From contig JAGTQF010000001.1 in assembly GCA_018396655.1 (NCBI GenBank), forward strand, positions 1 to 63,843: a stretch of 63,843 nucleotides of DNA, read 5' to 3'. This stretch comes from Candidatus Bathyarchaeota archaeon (lineage in GTDB: Archaea > Thermoproteota > Bathyarchaeia > Bathyarchaeales > DTEX01). Positions 23,888 through 33,804 of the stretch are shown piece after piece (position 1 is the stretch's first letter; every line of letters begins with the position of its first letter). Both the position numbers and the translations under genes were made by a program. Under the pieces are notes generated by a model. It saw nothing but the letters and a program-made list of their open reading frames with translations. It made no database searches and was not told the DNA's origin.

Positions 23888-24185
23888 GCAGTATTTTGAG
23901 TCTCTTAAAAAGGTTTTAGGGCGAGATGACCTATACGATATATGGCCAGATTTTGAGCCCGAATACGATGAGAGGGAATATGCTTGGACGACGTTAAGGG
24001 GTTTAGGCGAATCCCTACTTCTTAATTGTGGCCAATGCGATGGGCCGTCAGATATGAGGCATAATAGGTGTAGGGCTTGTGTCGAAAGGAGGAAGGATAT
24101 AGCGAGAAGAACTTATGAGAGGGCTATGGGCCGCCCAATTGAGAAGTGGAACGCCATAATCTTATGTCGAATTCACATAGAGTAG
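23865..24185 (+). CDS. Short zinc-finger-like protein, unknown
   Basis: The 106-residue product has acidic residues near the N-terminus (DDLYDIWPDFEPEYDEREYA) and a compact CGQC-x10-CRAC pair (within about residues 55-72) likely to bind zinc. It overlaps GGGP synthase by 23 bases and the PolD large subunit by about 20, so it is embedded in a tightly coupled operon. I do not recognise a family. The operon position suggests either a PolD-associated or an orphan conserved factor. Confidence 0.65.
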   Translation: MLVLTAFEQYFESLKKVLGRDDLYDIWPDFEPEYDEREYAWTTLRGLGESLLLNCGQCDGPSDMRHNRCRACVERRKDIARRTYERAMGRPIEKWNAIILCRIHIE

Positions 24186-27100
24186 TGCCAGTCATTATGG
24201 AAAAAGCCAAAAGGATTAGTAGAGAATACCAAGAATACTTCTCTCATCTAGAGCAATCTCTAGAGGAAATTTATAAAATTGCCAGAGAGGCTAGAGAAAA
24301 AGGGCTTGATCCAAAGCCTTATCCTGAGATAGAGATGGCGGATGACTTAGCTGGTTTGGTTGAGGGCTTTATTGGGTTGCCGGGAATAGCTGAAAGAATA
24401 AGGGAGCTCTCTAAAGTGATGTCTAGGGAGAGGGTTGCCTTTAAGATAGCTGAGGAGATTGTTTATGGAAGGTTTGGGCATTTGGGTGAGGAGAGGGCTG
24501 CGGATTTAGCGATTAGAACCGCTCTAGCGATATTGACTGAGGGTGTTACCGCGGCGGTTTATTCTGAGGGTATAGCTAAGGTGGCAATAAAGACGAATAT
24601 GGATGGCTCTAGATATCTGGCGATATACTTAGCTGGCCCAATAAGGTCGGCTGGTGGAACAGAAACCGCCTTAACCCCTGTAATCGCAGATTTTGTTAGA
24701 CGACTACTAAAGTTGGATAGATATAAGCCAACTAGAGAGGAGATAGAGCGTTTTATTGAGGAGCTTAGGCTTTATGAGCGTGAAGTTGGTCAATTCCAGT
24801 ATAATGTCTCAGATGAGCAGCTTAGACTCGCCCTAGAACATCTCCCGGTTGAGGTCACTGGAACACCCTCCGACCCAGTTGAGGTCTCAGCTTACCGAAA
24901 TCTGCCACGCATAGAAACTAATCGTGTTCGTGGTGGAGCATTAAGGGTTGTAAATGATGGTATAGTGGGGAGGGCTGCAAAGGTTCTGGCAGTTGTCGAG
25001 GAGCTTGGTATTCAGGGTTGGGAGTGGCTTAGGGAGATTAAGGAGATTGAGAAAAAGAATAATAAATCTTCGTTGGGGTTCATGGAAGAGGTTCCAGCTG
25101 GCCGCCCAATACTCTGCTTTCCATCCAAGAGGGGAGGTTTTAGGCTAAGATATGGAAGGTCAAGAAATACTGGGCTGGCGGCCGTTGGCGTCCACCCATT
25201 AACCATGATAACCTTACAGAATTTTCTGGCAGGTGGAACCCAGCTTAAAATTGAAACTCCCGGAAAATCGGGAATCGTGATGCCTGTGGATTATATTGAA
25301 CCGCCAATTGTTAAATTGAAGGATGGTTCTGTCGTTAGGGTCTCCCAAGAAAATATAGAGGTTGTTAAGAGGGAAACCGAGAGAATTCTCTTTCTGGGAG
25401 ATATTCTTGTGAGCTTCGGCGACTTTCTCTATAATAATAGGGCCCTTTTACCCTCCGGATATACTGAAGAGTTCTGGCGTGAGGAGCTCAGGAAAGTGGT
25501 TATTGAAGATTTCGGCGGAGACATTGAAAGGGCCGCCTTAAGAGCCGGGATTTCACCACCATCTTTAAGGTCATATTTAGATGACCCATTCAATAATAAG
25601 CCTAGCGTTAACGAAGCCATCTCCTTGAGTAAAGCGCTTGGGGTTCCGCTGCACCCATCCTATGTATATTTCTGGTCAAATATAGGCGCTGAAGATTTAG
25701 AGTTAATTAGGAATTGGCTGTTAAAGTCCAATGTGAGCATTGAGGGTGGATTGATAACTAGAATTGAGGGTATTATGGACGAGGAGGTTAAAAGGGTCCT
25801 TGAGGAAATATGTCTTCCACATATGGTTGCTAATGGCAACATTATTGTTGAAGGGTCTGATGCTCACGCTCTTGCTATATCTTTAGGAATAAACAATCCC
25901 GACGTGAAAATTGATAATTCACTTTCAACGCTTGAGAACCTTTGTAGGCTTAGTGGCATGACTATTAGAGATAAGGCTCCATCTTTTATAGGCGCTAGGG
26001 TTGGCCGGCCGGAAAAGGCTAAGAAACGTGAGATGAAACCACCAGTTCATGTTCTATTTCCAGCTGGTTTAGGTGGGGGTCCTCAAAGGGACCTCATGAA
26101 AGCCTATAGGAAGGGAATAATTAGGGTTGAGATTGTCAGCCGAATATGCCCAAAATGTAGGGCAATAACATTTAAGAGATTTTGCCCATCATGTGGGTCG
26201 GAAACTAATCTTAGGTTTATCTGTCCTGAATGCGGCAGAGACCTGGATAAAGAGGAATGCCCAGTATGTAAGATTAATGCAAGAAACTTCTGTACTCAAA
26301 CGATTTCGATTAGAGATTTAATCGATGAAGCATGCCAGAAAATGGGCTTTACGCCAGAGCAAGTTAAGGGCGTTAAGGGTTTGACGAATAGGACTAAAAC
26401 TCCGGAGCCGATTGAAAAGGGAATTTTAAGGGCAAAGTATAATCTCTCCGTCTATAAGGATGGCACAATAAGATTTGACGCTACAAACGCGCCTTTAACG
26501 CACTTTAAACCATCGGAGATAGGCGTTAATGTTGAAAAACTGAGGGAGCTGGGCTACACCCACGATTATCTAGGTAATCCGCTTAAGGACCCGGAACAGA
26601 TATGCGAGCTTAAGGTTCAAGATGTTATAATTCCATGGAAGAGCGTTGAATATTTGATGGCCGTTGCGAACTTTGTTGATGAACTCCTCCAGAAGTTCTA
26701 TGGGCTTCCACCCTATTATAGGGTTAGTCGGCCTGATGATTTAGTTGGAGCGCTTATAATAGGCTTGGCTCCCCACACGTGTGCCGGGGTTTTAGGCAGA
26801 ATAATAGGCTTTACAAAGCTTAATGTATGCTTCGCCCATCCATTTTGGCATTCAGCAAAGCGTAGAGACTGCGATGGTGATGAAGATAGTATAATGCTTG
26901 CGTTGGACGCTTTCTTAAACTTTTCAAGGGAGTATCTTCCAGACCAAATTGGTGGAATAATGGATTCACCACTATTCATCATACGCATGGTCATGCCCGA
27001 GGAGGTCCAAAGGCAGGCGCATGAATTTGATGTTGCAGACCACTATCCGCTTGCCTTCTATATGGAAAGCCTGAAGGGAAGACCTGCCAGAGAGATAATC

Positions 27101-27634
27101 AACCTAATCGATATCATTAGGCATAGATTTGGTTCTGAAGCCCGCCTTCAGGGGCTCATGTTCACCACACCGACATCGAATATTGAGGCCGGTAACCGTG
27201 AGAGCATATATAAGACTCTGAAGCGCATGACCGATAAATTAAATGCCCAGCTAGGCCTGGCTGAGAAGATTAAAGCCGTTGACGCAAGGGTTGTTGCGGA
27301 AATAGTCCTAAATACGCATTTCATCCGAGATATATACGGGAACTTGAGGGCTTTTGCGACACAGAGTTTTAGATGTAAACGATGTAATAGGCGTTTTAGG
27401 CGTGTTCCACTTAAGGGTATATGTCCAGAATGTGGGGGAGAGCTAGCATTAACCGTTCATAGGGGGACTATCGAGAAGTATCTGGAGGATGCATGGCGCC
27501 TAGTTAAGAAGTATGGCATGTCAGAGTATTACATCCAACGCTTAACCCTAATTGAAGAGGAAATAGACTCGCTTTTCGAGAGCGGCAAGAGCGAAAAGCA
27601 GTCCAATCTATCAAAGTTTATAAATGGTTCTTAA
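24164..27634 (+). CDS. polC (dp2): DNA polymerase D large subunit (DP2)
   Basis: This is the catalytic subunit of PolD, about 1156 residues. The N-terminal domain contains AIYLAGPIRSAGGTETALTP. Zinc clusters follow (CPKC, CPSC, CPEC, CPVC at about 665-720), then the catalytic block HPFWHSAKRRDCDGDEDSI, with the DCDGDED acidic loop from residue 902. A late zinc ribbon (CKRC, CPEC) precedes the C-terminus. Near the end, QSNLSKFI fits a PCNA-interacting box. No intein is present. The start is ATG at 24164, with GTG 24146 and ATG 24197 as alternatives; it overlaps the preceding gene. Confidence 0.95.
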   Translation: MSNSHRVVPVIMEKAKRISREYQEYFSHLEQSLEEIYKIAREAREKGLDPKPYPEIEMADDLAGLVEGFIGLPGIAERIRELSKVMSRERVAFKIAEEIVYGRFGHLGEERAADLAIRTALAILTEGVTAAVYSEGIAKVAIKTNMDGSRYLAIYLAGPIRSAGGTETALTPVIADFVRRLLKLDRYKPTREEIERFIEELRLYEREVGQFQYNVSDEQLRLALEHLPVEVTGTPSDPVEVSAYRNLPRIETNRVRGGALRVVNDGIVGRAAKVLAVVEELGIQGWEWLREIKEIEKKNNKSSLGFMEEVPAGRPILCFPSKRGGFRLRYGRSRNTGLAAVGVHPLTMITLQNFLAGGTQLKIETPGKSGIVMPVDYIEPPIVKLKDGSVVRVSQENIEVVKRETERILFLGDILVSFGDFLYNNRALLPSGYTEEFWREELRKVVIEDFGGDIERAALRAGISPPSLRSYLDDPFNNKPSVNEAISLSKALGVPLHPSYVYFWSNIGAEDLELIRNWLLKSNVSIEGGLITRIEGIMDEEVKRVLEEICLPHMVANGNIIVEGSDAHALAISLGINNPDVKIDNSLSTLENLCRLSGMTIRDKAPSFIGARVGRPEKAKKREMKPPVHVLFPAGLGGGPQRDLMKAYRKGIIRVEIVSRICPKCRAITFKRFCPSCGSETNLRFICPECGRDLDKEECPVCKINARNFCTQTISIRDLIDEACQKMGFTPEQVKGVKGLTNRTKTPEPIEKGILRAKYNLSVYKDGTIRFDATNAPLTHFKPSEIGVNVEKLRELGYTHDYLGNPLKDPEQICELKVQDVIIPWKSVEYLMAVANFVDELLQKFYGLPPYYRVSRPDDLVGALIIGLAPHTCAGVLGRIIGFTKLNVCFAHPFWHSAKRRDCDGDEDSIMLALDAFLNFSREYLPDQIGGIMDSPLFIIRMVMPEEVQRQAHEFDVADHYPLAFYMESLKGRPAREIINLIDIIRHRFGSEARLQGLMFTTPTSNIEAGNRESIYKTLKRMTDKLNAQLGLAEKIKAVDARVVAEIVLNTHFIRDIYGNLRAFATQSFRCKRCNRRFRRVPLKGICPECGGELALTVHRGTIEKYLEDAWRLVKKYGMSEYYIQRLTLIEEEIDSLFESGKSEKQSNLSKFINGS

Positions 27635-27693
27635 ATCGCCAAAAACATTTTTACAGTGGCGCATGCTAACTCAATTATTGTGGTGCTGCGTTA

Positions 27694-29109
27694 ATGGAAC
27701 GGGTTGGCATACTCGTAGTCTCCTATGGTTCTAGAGAAGCTGCCATAGTGGATGCATTTCTGAGGAGTCGGGAGTATAAAGTTGACCTTTATATCGCTGA
27801 TAGGCAGAGGAATCCATTTAACGTTAAGAGGGCTAAGGAGCATGTCGTAATCCCAGACTTAAATGTTGAATCTATATATAAATTTGCTGAGAAACATAGG
27901 GATGAAATAGACTTTGGCATAGTTGGTCCAGAGAAGCCGATAATTGAAGGAGTAAGGGACCTTATCGAGGGTAATCTGGGCATACCTATGATTTGTCCGA
28001 CAAAAGTATATGCTCTTGAGAGGAGTAAAGTCGCTCAGAGACTCCTATTTCAAGAGGTTGTTCCGGAGGTGAATCCGAGATTCAAAATATTTGACCCAAA
28101 AGACTACAAAGACCTAAGCGATGTAAAAAGGGATTTGTTCAAATGGCTTGATGAGCTTGATAATAAGGTTGCTGTTAAGCCGGATGCGCCAGCTGCTGGT
28201 AAAGGTGTAGGTGTTTGGGGAGACCACTTTAACACCCGTGATGAGATATGGGAGCATTTTCTAGCAAACTTTAAGGTGGGCCCAGTTATAGTTGAGGAGA
28301 AGATTGAGGGTGAGGAATCAAGCTTCCAAGCGTTCTGTGATGGTAAACATATTGTCCCATTACCTGAAACAAGAGATTATAAGAGGGCCTTTGATGGCGA
28401 TAGGGGGCCAAACACTGGAGGCATGGGAACATATAAAGATAGGGGAAATATTCTACCATTCATGAGACCTGAGGATTGGGAAAAAGAGAAAAGAATCGTT
28501 GAGAGGATATTTGAGAGGCTTAAGGGAGGCGGCTCAAACCCGAATCTTCGCGGAGTACCATTTTACGAGGCATTTATACATACTGGCAAAGGACCTATGA
28601 TACTTGAGAACAACAGTAGGCCGGGAGACCCGGAAATAATACCCATATTACCACTCCTAAAGGATGATTTCGTTGATATCTGCTTTAGGATAATTGAGGG
28701 GACTCTAACCCATGTTGATGTTGAGGAGAAGGCCGCTGTGGTGGTCTATAAGGTGCCGCCGAAATATGGCGGGTATATAGATGCCTTCCCGCATTTAGTT
28801 AACAGGAGTGAGATAGGCACGCCAGTAATCCTAGATGAGGCTGAGGGGCTTTCAGCCAAATATGGCGATAATATTAGGGTTTATCCGGGCTCGATGGAGA
28901 TACGTGAGGATGGAAAGTTTTATGCTCTCTCTTCTAGGGCTGTGTGCACTCTTGGCATCGCTGACGATATCCAAAGTGCCCGTGAGATAGCCATGGAGGG
29001 AATAAGAGCCATTAGGGGTGGAGCTCTCTGGAATAGGATGGATATAGCCTCAAGGGAGCATATCGAACGAAGTATAAGGCATATGGAGATGCTGAGGAAG
29101 CGCATATGA
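27694..29109 (+). CDS. purD: Phosphoribosylamine-glycine ligase
   Basis: The 471-residue ATP-grasp enzyme makes GAR, the second step of purine synthesis. Visible parts are the N-terminal Rossmann-like region, VGPEKPIIEGV, the ATP-grasp segment VAVKPDAPAAGKGVGVWGDH, the loop with DRGPNTGGMGTY and ENNSRPGDPEIIPILPLL, and the C-terminal ARIGR-like domain. It is somewhat longer than the usual 430 residues because of an insertion near KGGGSNPNLRG. The following gene overlaps its stop by four bases. Confidence 0.9.
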   Translation: MERVGILVVSYGSREAAIVDAFLRSREYKVDLYIADRQRNPFNVKRAKEHVVIPDLNVESIYKFAEKHRDEIDFGIVGPEKPIIEGVRDLIEGNLGIPMICPTKVYALERSKVAQRLLFQEVVPEVNPRFKIFDPKDYKDLSDVKRDLFKWLDELDNKVAVKPDAPAAGKGVGVWGDHFNTRDEIWEHFLANFKVGPVIVEEKIEGEESSFQAFCDGKHIVPLPETRDYKRAFDGDRGPNTGGMGTYKDRGNILPFMRPEDWEKEKRIVERIFERLKGGGSNPNLRGVPFYEAFIHTGKGPMILENNSRPGDPEIIPILPLLKDDFVDICFRIIEGTLTHVDVEEKAAVVVYKVPPKYGGYIDAFPHLVNRSEIGTPVILDEAEGLSAKYGDNIRVYPGSMEIREDGKFYALSSRAVCTLGIADDIQSAREIAMEGIRAIRGGALWNRMDIASREHIERSIRHMEMLRKRI

Positions 29110-30185
29110 TGAGGATTTTTGTGACGGATTGTGAGGGTCCAGTATCTAAGAATGATAATGCATTTGAGCTTTCAAGTTGGCTTATACCAAAAGGAGACCG
29201 CTTCTTTACGCTAATAAGCAGATATGATGATGTCCTAGCCGACATAGTTAAGAGGCCGGGATATAAGGCTGGTGATACGCTTAAGCTAATTGTGCCTTTC
29301 TTGAAAGCCTATGGAGCAACAAATGGTTTAATGAAGAAATTCTCTATGGAAACGCTACTGCTGATTCCTGGGGCTGGTGATACGCTGGGTTATATTAGGT
29401 CGATTATGCCTACCTTTATTGTTAGCACAAGCTATGAGCCATATATAGATGCTTTGTGTGATGCCATAGGCTTTCCAAAAGAGAACGTTTACTGCACAAA
29501 AATCAACATCGACAAGTATGAATTATCCTCAGATGAGGCGGAGCGCATAAAGGCCCTAAGAAAGGAGATTGTTGAGATGCCGATGATAGAGATTCCTCCC
29601 AGCGCAAAATCTTTGGGTGATTTGCCTCTCGAAACCCAGAGGGTGATAAAGCGCCTTGATGAAATCTTTTGGAGAGAGATCTCTCAAATGAAGATAGGTT
29701 TGGCGCTTAGGGAGATTAATCCCATTGGGGGATATGAAAAGGCTAGGGCTGTTAAGGAGATTGCGTCAATCTTCGGTAGAGACCTCTCCTCAATAATCTA
29801 CGTCGGTGATAGTATAACTGATGTTGAACCGTTTAGGCTCGTTAGAAATAACGGGGGCTTAACGGTGTCATTTAATGGGAATCAATATGCTATAAGGGAG
29901 GCTGAGATTGCAGTTCTATCACATCATACAATCGTGCTGGCAGTATTAGCTGAGCAGTTTAGAAAATTTGGGAAGGAGCACGTGCTCAGCCTAGCAGAGA
30001 ACTGGGATATATCGGTGCTAGAGGACTATTGTAGCCCTCCATTACTTGAGCGCCTAAGGAGCCTATATCCAGAAAGAGCCCCATGGGTTGAGAGGATAAC
30101 CCCAAAAAACATGGAGCGTTTGATGCATGAAAGTACAGCATTTAGGAAGACTGTTAGGGGAGAAGCCATAGGAACGCTGGGTTAA
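29106..30185 (+). CDS. HAD-family protein, EhaR-like
   Basis: The 359-residue protein has HAD motifs: FVTDCEGPVSK as motif I (Asp nucleophile in DCEGP), FIVSTSYEPYI as motif II and YVGDSITDVEPFR as motif III/IV. Its overall layout resembles the archaeal HAD family annotated as energy-converting hydrogenase A subunit R. No Eha hydrogenase genes are present here, so a phosphatase of unknown substrate is the safer call. It overlaps purD by four bases (ATGA), indicating coupled translation. Confidence 0.75.
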   Translation: MMRIFVTDCEGPVSKNDNAFELSSWLIPKGDRFFTLISRYDDVLADIVKRPGYKAGDTLKLIVPFLKAYGATNGLMKKFSMETLLLIPGAGDTLGYIRSIMPTFIVSTSYEPYIDALCDAIGFPKENVYCTKINIDKYELSSDEAERIKALRKEIVEMPMIEIPPSAKSLGDLPLETQRVIKRLDEIFWREISQMKIGLALREINPIGGYEKARAVKEIASIFGRDLSSIIYVGDSITDVEPFRLVRNNGGLTVSFNGNQYAIREAEIAVLSHHTIVLAVLAEQFRKFGKEHVLSLAENWDISVLEDYCSPPLLERLRSLYPERAPWVERITPKNMERLMHESTAFRKTVRGEAIGTLG

Positions 30186-30284
30186 ATAAACAATTAGCAT
30201 TCTCCTTTTGCATGCAATGTATGCAGCGCTAATATAAAAAGTTAAAGGGGGTTAGATGAAAAATTAGTGATGGAGGAATCCTTT

Positions 30285-30353
30285 ATGTCTTGCTGTGGAG
30301 GAAAGAGAAAGAAGAAGGGTGAAGAGAAGAAGGCTGAGGAGTCTAAGAAGTAA
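30285..30353 (+). CDS. 22-residue Cys-Lys microprotein candidate
   Basis: The ATG at 30285 has GGAGGA eight bases upstream, and a TATA-like CTAATATAAAAAG lies at about 30222-30234. The peptide begins MSCCGGKRKKKGEEKK and ends with alternating Lys/Glu. A CC pair at the N-terminus could bind metal. An in-frame ATG at 30270 would extend it by five residues. The strong ribosome-binding site and promoter argue that it is real. Function unknown. Confidence 0.5.
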   Translation: MSCCGGKRKKKGEEKKAEESKK

Positions 30354-30430
30354 AGTCTCAAACCCTTAAAGCATTAAATAACCCATCTTTTTATTATATT
30401 TTCTTGCATTCCTTCTAGGTGGTGTGATAA

Positions 30431-31342
30431 TTGAATGCGTTTATCGAGGATACTTATGCGGAGGCTTTTGATGGATTATACTTTAGGATACTAGTTACAG
30501 CCTACGATAGAAGCACGCTTATAAAGGCTGCCGAAGATTCAACTGCAACACCATCAACAGTCATAGGTCGGATTGAAGGTGGAATAGAACGCTGGGTTCC
30601 TAAAAGTGAGACTCCGGATGGGCGCTTAGGCGTGATACTGCAGTTTTGGAGTGGGATGGATGAGAGAAAGCCTTTGGAGGAGATTATTAGAAGGTTTTAT
30701 AGAGAGTTCTCTTATAGAATTAGGCAAGACATTCTCGTTAAGCCATTCACAGCCGTCTTCGACGCATGCCCAAATCCTATAGGTAAAATTGATACATTAG
30801 AGTTTATTGGACACTGTGGGGATGGATACGAGTGGATTGAGGAGCAGTATGGTCGTGAAATGATAATTGTGCCGATAATGGTTCCAGACTTTAAGATTGA
30901 GCGATACTTAGGTTATGGGCGCGGCGTTATGGGCGGAAACTTCTGGTATATGTGCCGAACAAAGAAGGCGGTTCTAGAGGCTGGGAGAAGAGCCCTAAAA
31001 GCCATAAGGCAAGTTGAGGGCGTCATCACACCATTTGATATATGCTCAGCCGGCTCAAAGCCAGAAACAAAGTTCCCACATATAGGTCCAACAACAAACC
31101 ATCCCTATTGTCCCTCACTTAAGGATAAACTTGGTCCTGAATCGAAGGTTCCGGAGGGGGTTCGTTATATCCCGGAAATAGTCATAAATGGATTAACGTT
31201 AGACCACGTTAAGAAGGCGATGAGGGTTGGCATTAAAGAAGTCTTGGCGACCAGAGGGGTAGTTAGGGTTTCAGCCGGAAATTATGGCGGAAAACTTGGC
31301 AAATACAAAATCTATTTGAGGGGTATCCTAGATGGGGTTTGA
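30431..31342 (+). CDS. ftr: Formylmethanofuran:tetrahydromethanopterin formyltransferase
   Basis: The 303-residue enzyme transfers a formyl group between methanofuran and tetrahydromethanopterin in the archaeal Wood-Ljungdahl, methanogenic or methylotrophic C1 branch. Family signatures are [62 protein letters not shown] and [20 protein letters not shown]. Its length matches the roughly 297-residue family standard. The TTG start is preceded by AGGTGGTG. It overlaps the sugar kinase gene by 11 bases. Confidence 0.95.
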   Translation: MNAFIEDTYAEAFDGLYFRILVTAYDRSTLIKAAEDSTATPSTVIGRIEGGIERWVPKSETPDGRLGVILQFWSGMDERKPLEEIIRRFYREFSYRIRQDILVKPFTAVFDACPNPIGKIDTLEFIGHCGDGYEWIEEQYGREMIIVPIMVPDFKIERYLGYGRGVMGGNFWYMCRTKKAVLEAGRRALKAIRQVEGVITPFDICSAGSKPETKFPHIGPTTNHPYCPSLKDKLGPESKVPEGVRYIPEIVINGLTLDHVKKAMRVGIKEVLATRGVVRVSAGNYGGKLGKYKIYLRGILDGV

Positions 31343-32231
31343 GGTTATCTGTTTTGGAGCATTAAATGTTGATAAACTTTATAGGGTTGATAGGCTGGCT
31401 GGAGCTGACGAGGAGAGCATAATACTAGACTTTAAGGAGTCTCCCGGCGGCTCGGCGGCAAATACAGCTGTTGGTCTTGCACGTTTAGGTGTGAGGGTGG
31501 GTTATATTGGTAAGGTCGCCGATGATAGGGAGGGCTCACTCCTTATAAAGTCCTTTATGGACGAGGGTGTGGATACTGGGGGAATAATAGTTTCCAGGAC
31601 TGGTAGAAGCGGCTCAGTTATCGGCTTTGTGGACCGAAGGGGAAATAGGGCGCTTTATCTTGACCCTGGAGTTAATAACACGTTAAGATATGAGGAGATA
31701 AACCTCGATTATATTAAGGGGGCAAAATTTTTACATTTAACATCGTTCGCTGGAGACGAACCATTTAATGCTCAGAAAAAGATTGTAGAAAATTTTTCTG
31801 AGATAAAAGTAACCTTAGACCCAGGATTAATTTATGCCCGTAGGGGCTTAGATGCCCTTAGACCACTTATAAGGAGATGTTATGCCATTCTACCGAGCGA
31901 GATGGAGATACAGCTCCTGACTGGCAGAGATTATCGTGAGGGTGCTGAAATACTGCTCAGGGAAGGTGCTGAAATAGTGGCGGTTAAATTGGGGGAGAGA
32001 GGATGCTATATTACCGATGGCAGCGAAAGCTATATAATAGAGCCATTTAAGGTTGAGGTTGTTGACACAACTGGTGCTGGAGACGCCTTCTGTGCTGGCT
32101 TTATATATGGGCTTCTTAGAGGGAAAAATCTGAAAGAATGTGGTATTCTGGGGAACTTTGTTGCTTCAAGATGTCTAATGAGAATGGGTGCGAGGGATGG
32201 TCTTCCGCGATTAGCCGACCTGCCCTTATAA
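31332..32231 (+). CDS. PfkB-family sugar kinase
   Basis: The 299-residue ribokinase-like enzyme phosphorylates a sugar or nucleoside. It shows the N-terminal [20 protein letters not shown], the PfkB-1 region [18 protein letters not shown] and the C-terminal PfkB-2 motif [20 protein letters not shown] with the catalytic Asp in GAGDAF. The substrate is unclear. The first 11 bases overlap ftr, so it shares that transcript. Confidence 0.88.
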   Translation: MGFEVICFGALNVDKLYRVDRLAGADEESIILDFKESPGGSAANTAVGLARLGVRVGYIGKVADDREGSLLIKSFMDEGVDTGGIIVSRTGRSGSVIGFVDRRGNRALYLDPGVNNTLRYEEINLDYIKGAKFLHLTSFAGDEPFNAQKKIVENFSEIKVTLDPGLIYARRGLDALRPLIRRCYAILPSEMEIQLLTGRDYREGAEILLREGAEIVAVKLGERGCYITDGSESYIIEPFKVEVVDTTGAGDAFCAGFIYGLLRGKNLKECGILGNFVASRCLMRMGARDGLPRLADLPL

Positions 32232-32292
32232 GGTTTATTGAGCAACTTTTAAATTCCGCTTTACACACATCATAGTAGTGTGAGTGCATCTA

Positions 32293-32904
32293 ATGAGTGT
32301 GGTGAACTTCCGCAACAAGCTCCTTTCACTTCTCATAGAGGAGCTAGAATCCCACATTCCACAGTTTAAACCATATACCCTGGACCATCAGCTCGTTCTA
32401 TATGCCTCTAGAGACCTAGAGACTTGGCTGAAAGTTAAGTTAAACACGGATGATAATCGAGTGGTTTACAGACACCTTGATGAATATTTAAGGAGTAGAC
32501 CGGAGGACCTAAAGGTTTCAATAAACTTCTGGACCGGTATGTGGCTTAAAAAGTGGCGGGAGCGAGTTAGAGTTCTCTCAACAAAGTTTGAGTTACCCCC
32601 AGATTATGCTGAGAAAATTCGAAGGGCAAGAAAACTCTATCAAGATATGGATTATAGGGGCGAGCTAAAAAGCATGGCTATAAGGAAACTTATAAATCAG
32701 GGCGAAATATGCATGGTGGATTTTATAGCCGAGAATATAATAATCGACGAGATAGCAAAGCGTATCTCAAGAGGAAATAAGAATGTGGTTCCCATAGCGA
32801 TAAACCCACTGAGCATATATAATGCGGTAAGCGGCAAAATAATGCGCTTACCTAAGGAGAAAGGCCCCCTAGTATACTTGAACATGAAGCCAAACATGTT
32901 CTAA
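32293..32904 (+). CDS. Uncharacterised protein preceding the KaiC-AEP pair
   Basis: The protein has about 203 residues, an N-terminal helical part (MSVVNFRNKLLSLLIEELES) and a C-terminal part with several hydrophobic strands (VPIAINPLSIYNAVSGKIMR). The pattern of a helical domain plus small beta domain is loosely reminiscent of GINS subunits, but no diagnostic motif supports this. It precedes the KaiC-like and primase-like genes by 57 bases on the same strand, so a DNA-related role is suggested by position only. ATG at 32293 preferred over GTG at 32284. Confidence 0.55.
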   Translation: MSVVNFRNKLLSLLIEELESHIPQFKPYTLDHQLVLYASRDLETWLKVKLNTDDNRVVYRHLDEYLRSRPEDLKVSINFWTGMWLKKWRERVRVLSTKFELPPDYAEKIRRARKLYQDMDYRGELKSMAIRKLINQGEICMVDFIAENIIIDEIAKRISRGNKNVVPIAINPLSIYNAVSGKIMRLPKEKGPLVYLNMKPNMF

Positions 32905-32961
32905 ACCCGGCATTTTGAGGATTAAAAGAAGTTTTTCACGAAGCTTTGGCTTAATCAGTAA

Positions 32962-33804
32962 ATGTTTATAGCCGTAGACCGTAGTAGTATTAATCATAGG
33001 TTTGTGACCCGGATGTCCATTGAACGCCTATCAACCGGTGTTCCAGAATTGGATGCTATGCTGGAGGGTGGAATACCAAAGGGCTTCACGGTGGCCATTA
33101 CAGGCGAACCTGGAACTGGAAAGACAATATTGTGCATACATTTTATTGCTCAGGGGATTCGAGAGGGCGATAAGTGCATTTACGTGACTACTGAGGAGAG
33201 TCGGGATTCAATAATCATGCAGGCTTCCCAGTTTGGATTTGATTTCTCCAGGGGGATATCTGAGAAAAAGCTAATTATTATTGATGCGTTGATGGGCGCG
33301 AAGGATGAATGGTCGCTTCAAAGCCTAGAGATTGAGGAGCTCGTGAACAAGGTTATTGAGGCTAAGAAGGCTCTGGGTTATGGTAGGGCCCGCCTGGTAA
33401 TCGATTCGCTCTCGGCTTTCTGGCTTGATAAGCCTGCTATGGCCAGAAGATACTCTTATTTTGTGAAGAAGGTTCTGTTTAAATGGGACTTCACCGTTAT
33501 GGCGACATCGCAGTATGCCATAACAACCTCCGAGGCGTTCGGTTGGGGTGTTGAGCATATAGCTGATGGCATAATAAGGTTCCGTAGGTCCGTTAGGAAT
33601 GGTGTTTTGAAGCGCTATATTCTTGTTGAGAAGATGCGCCAGACGAACCACAGCCTACAAATGTATGAGATTGCCATCCGACCTGGTAGAGGTCTAACAA
33701 TAGTTAAGCCCGTTGAGATGAGAAGGGAAGATATATCCTTACCTAGACATGTTATAGAGCGCATTCAGAAGGCTGCTGAGAGAAGGGAAGCGGAAATACC
33801 TTGA
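32962..33804 (+). CDS. Single-domain KaiC/RadA-like ATPase
   Basis: The 280-residue RecA-superfamily ATPase begins its core at ERLSTGVPELDAMLEGGIPK. Walker A is GEPGTGKT (48-55), the catalytic Glu region is YVTTEESRDSI and Walker B is ARLVIDSLSAFW. It has one KaiC domain, unlike the two-domain clock protein. Archaeal relatives act in signalling or DNA repair. It overlaps the following primase-like gene by four bases, a strong hint of functional linkage. The ATG at 33016 (MSIERLSTG) is an alternative start. Confidence 0.85.
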   Translation: MFIAVDRSSINHRFVTRMSIERLSTGVPELDAMLEGGIPKGFTVAITGEPGTGKTILCIHFIAQGIREGDKCIYVTTEESRDSIIMQASQFGFDFSRGISEKKLIIIDALMGAKDEWSLQSLEIEELVNKVIEAKKALGYGRARLVIDSLSAFWLDKPAMARRYSYFVKKVLFKWDFTVMATSQYAITTSEAFGWGVEHIADGIIRFRRSVRNGVLKRYILVEKMRQTNHSLQMYEIAIRPGRGLTIVKPVEMRREDISLPRHVIERIQKAAERREAEIP

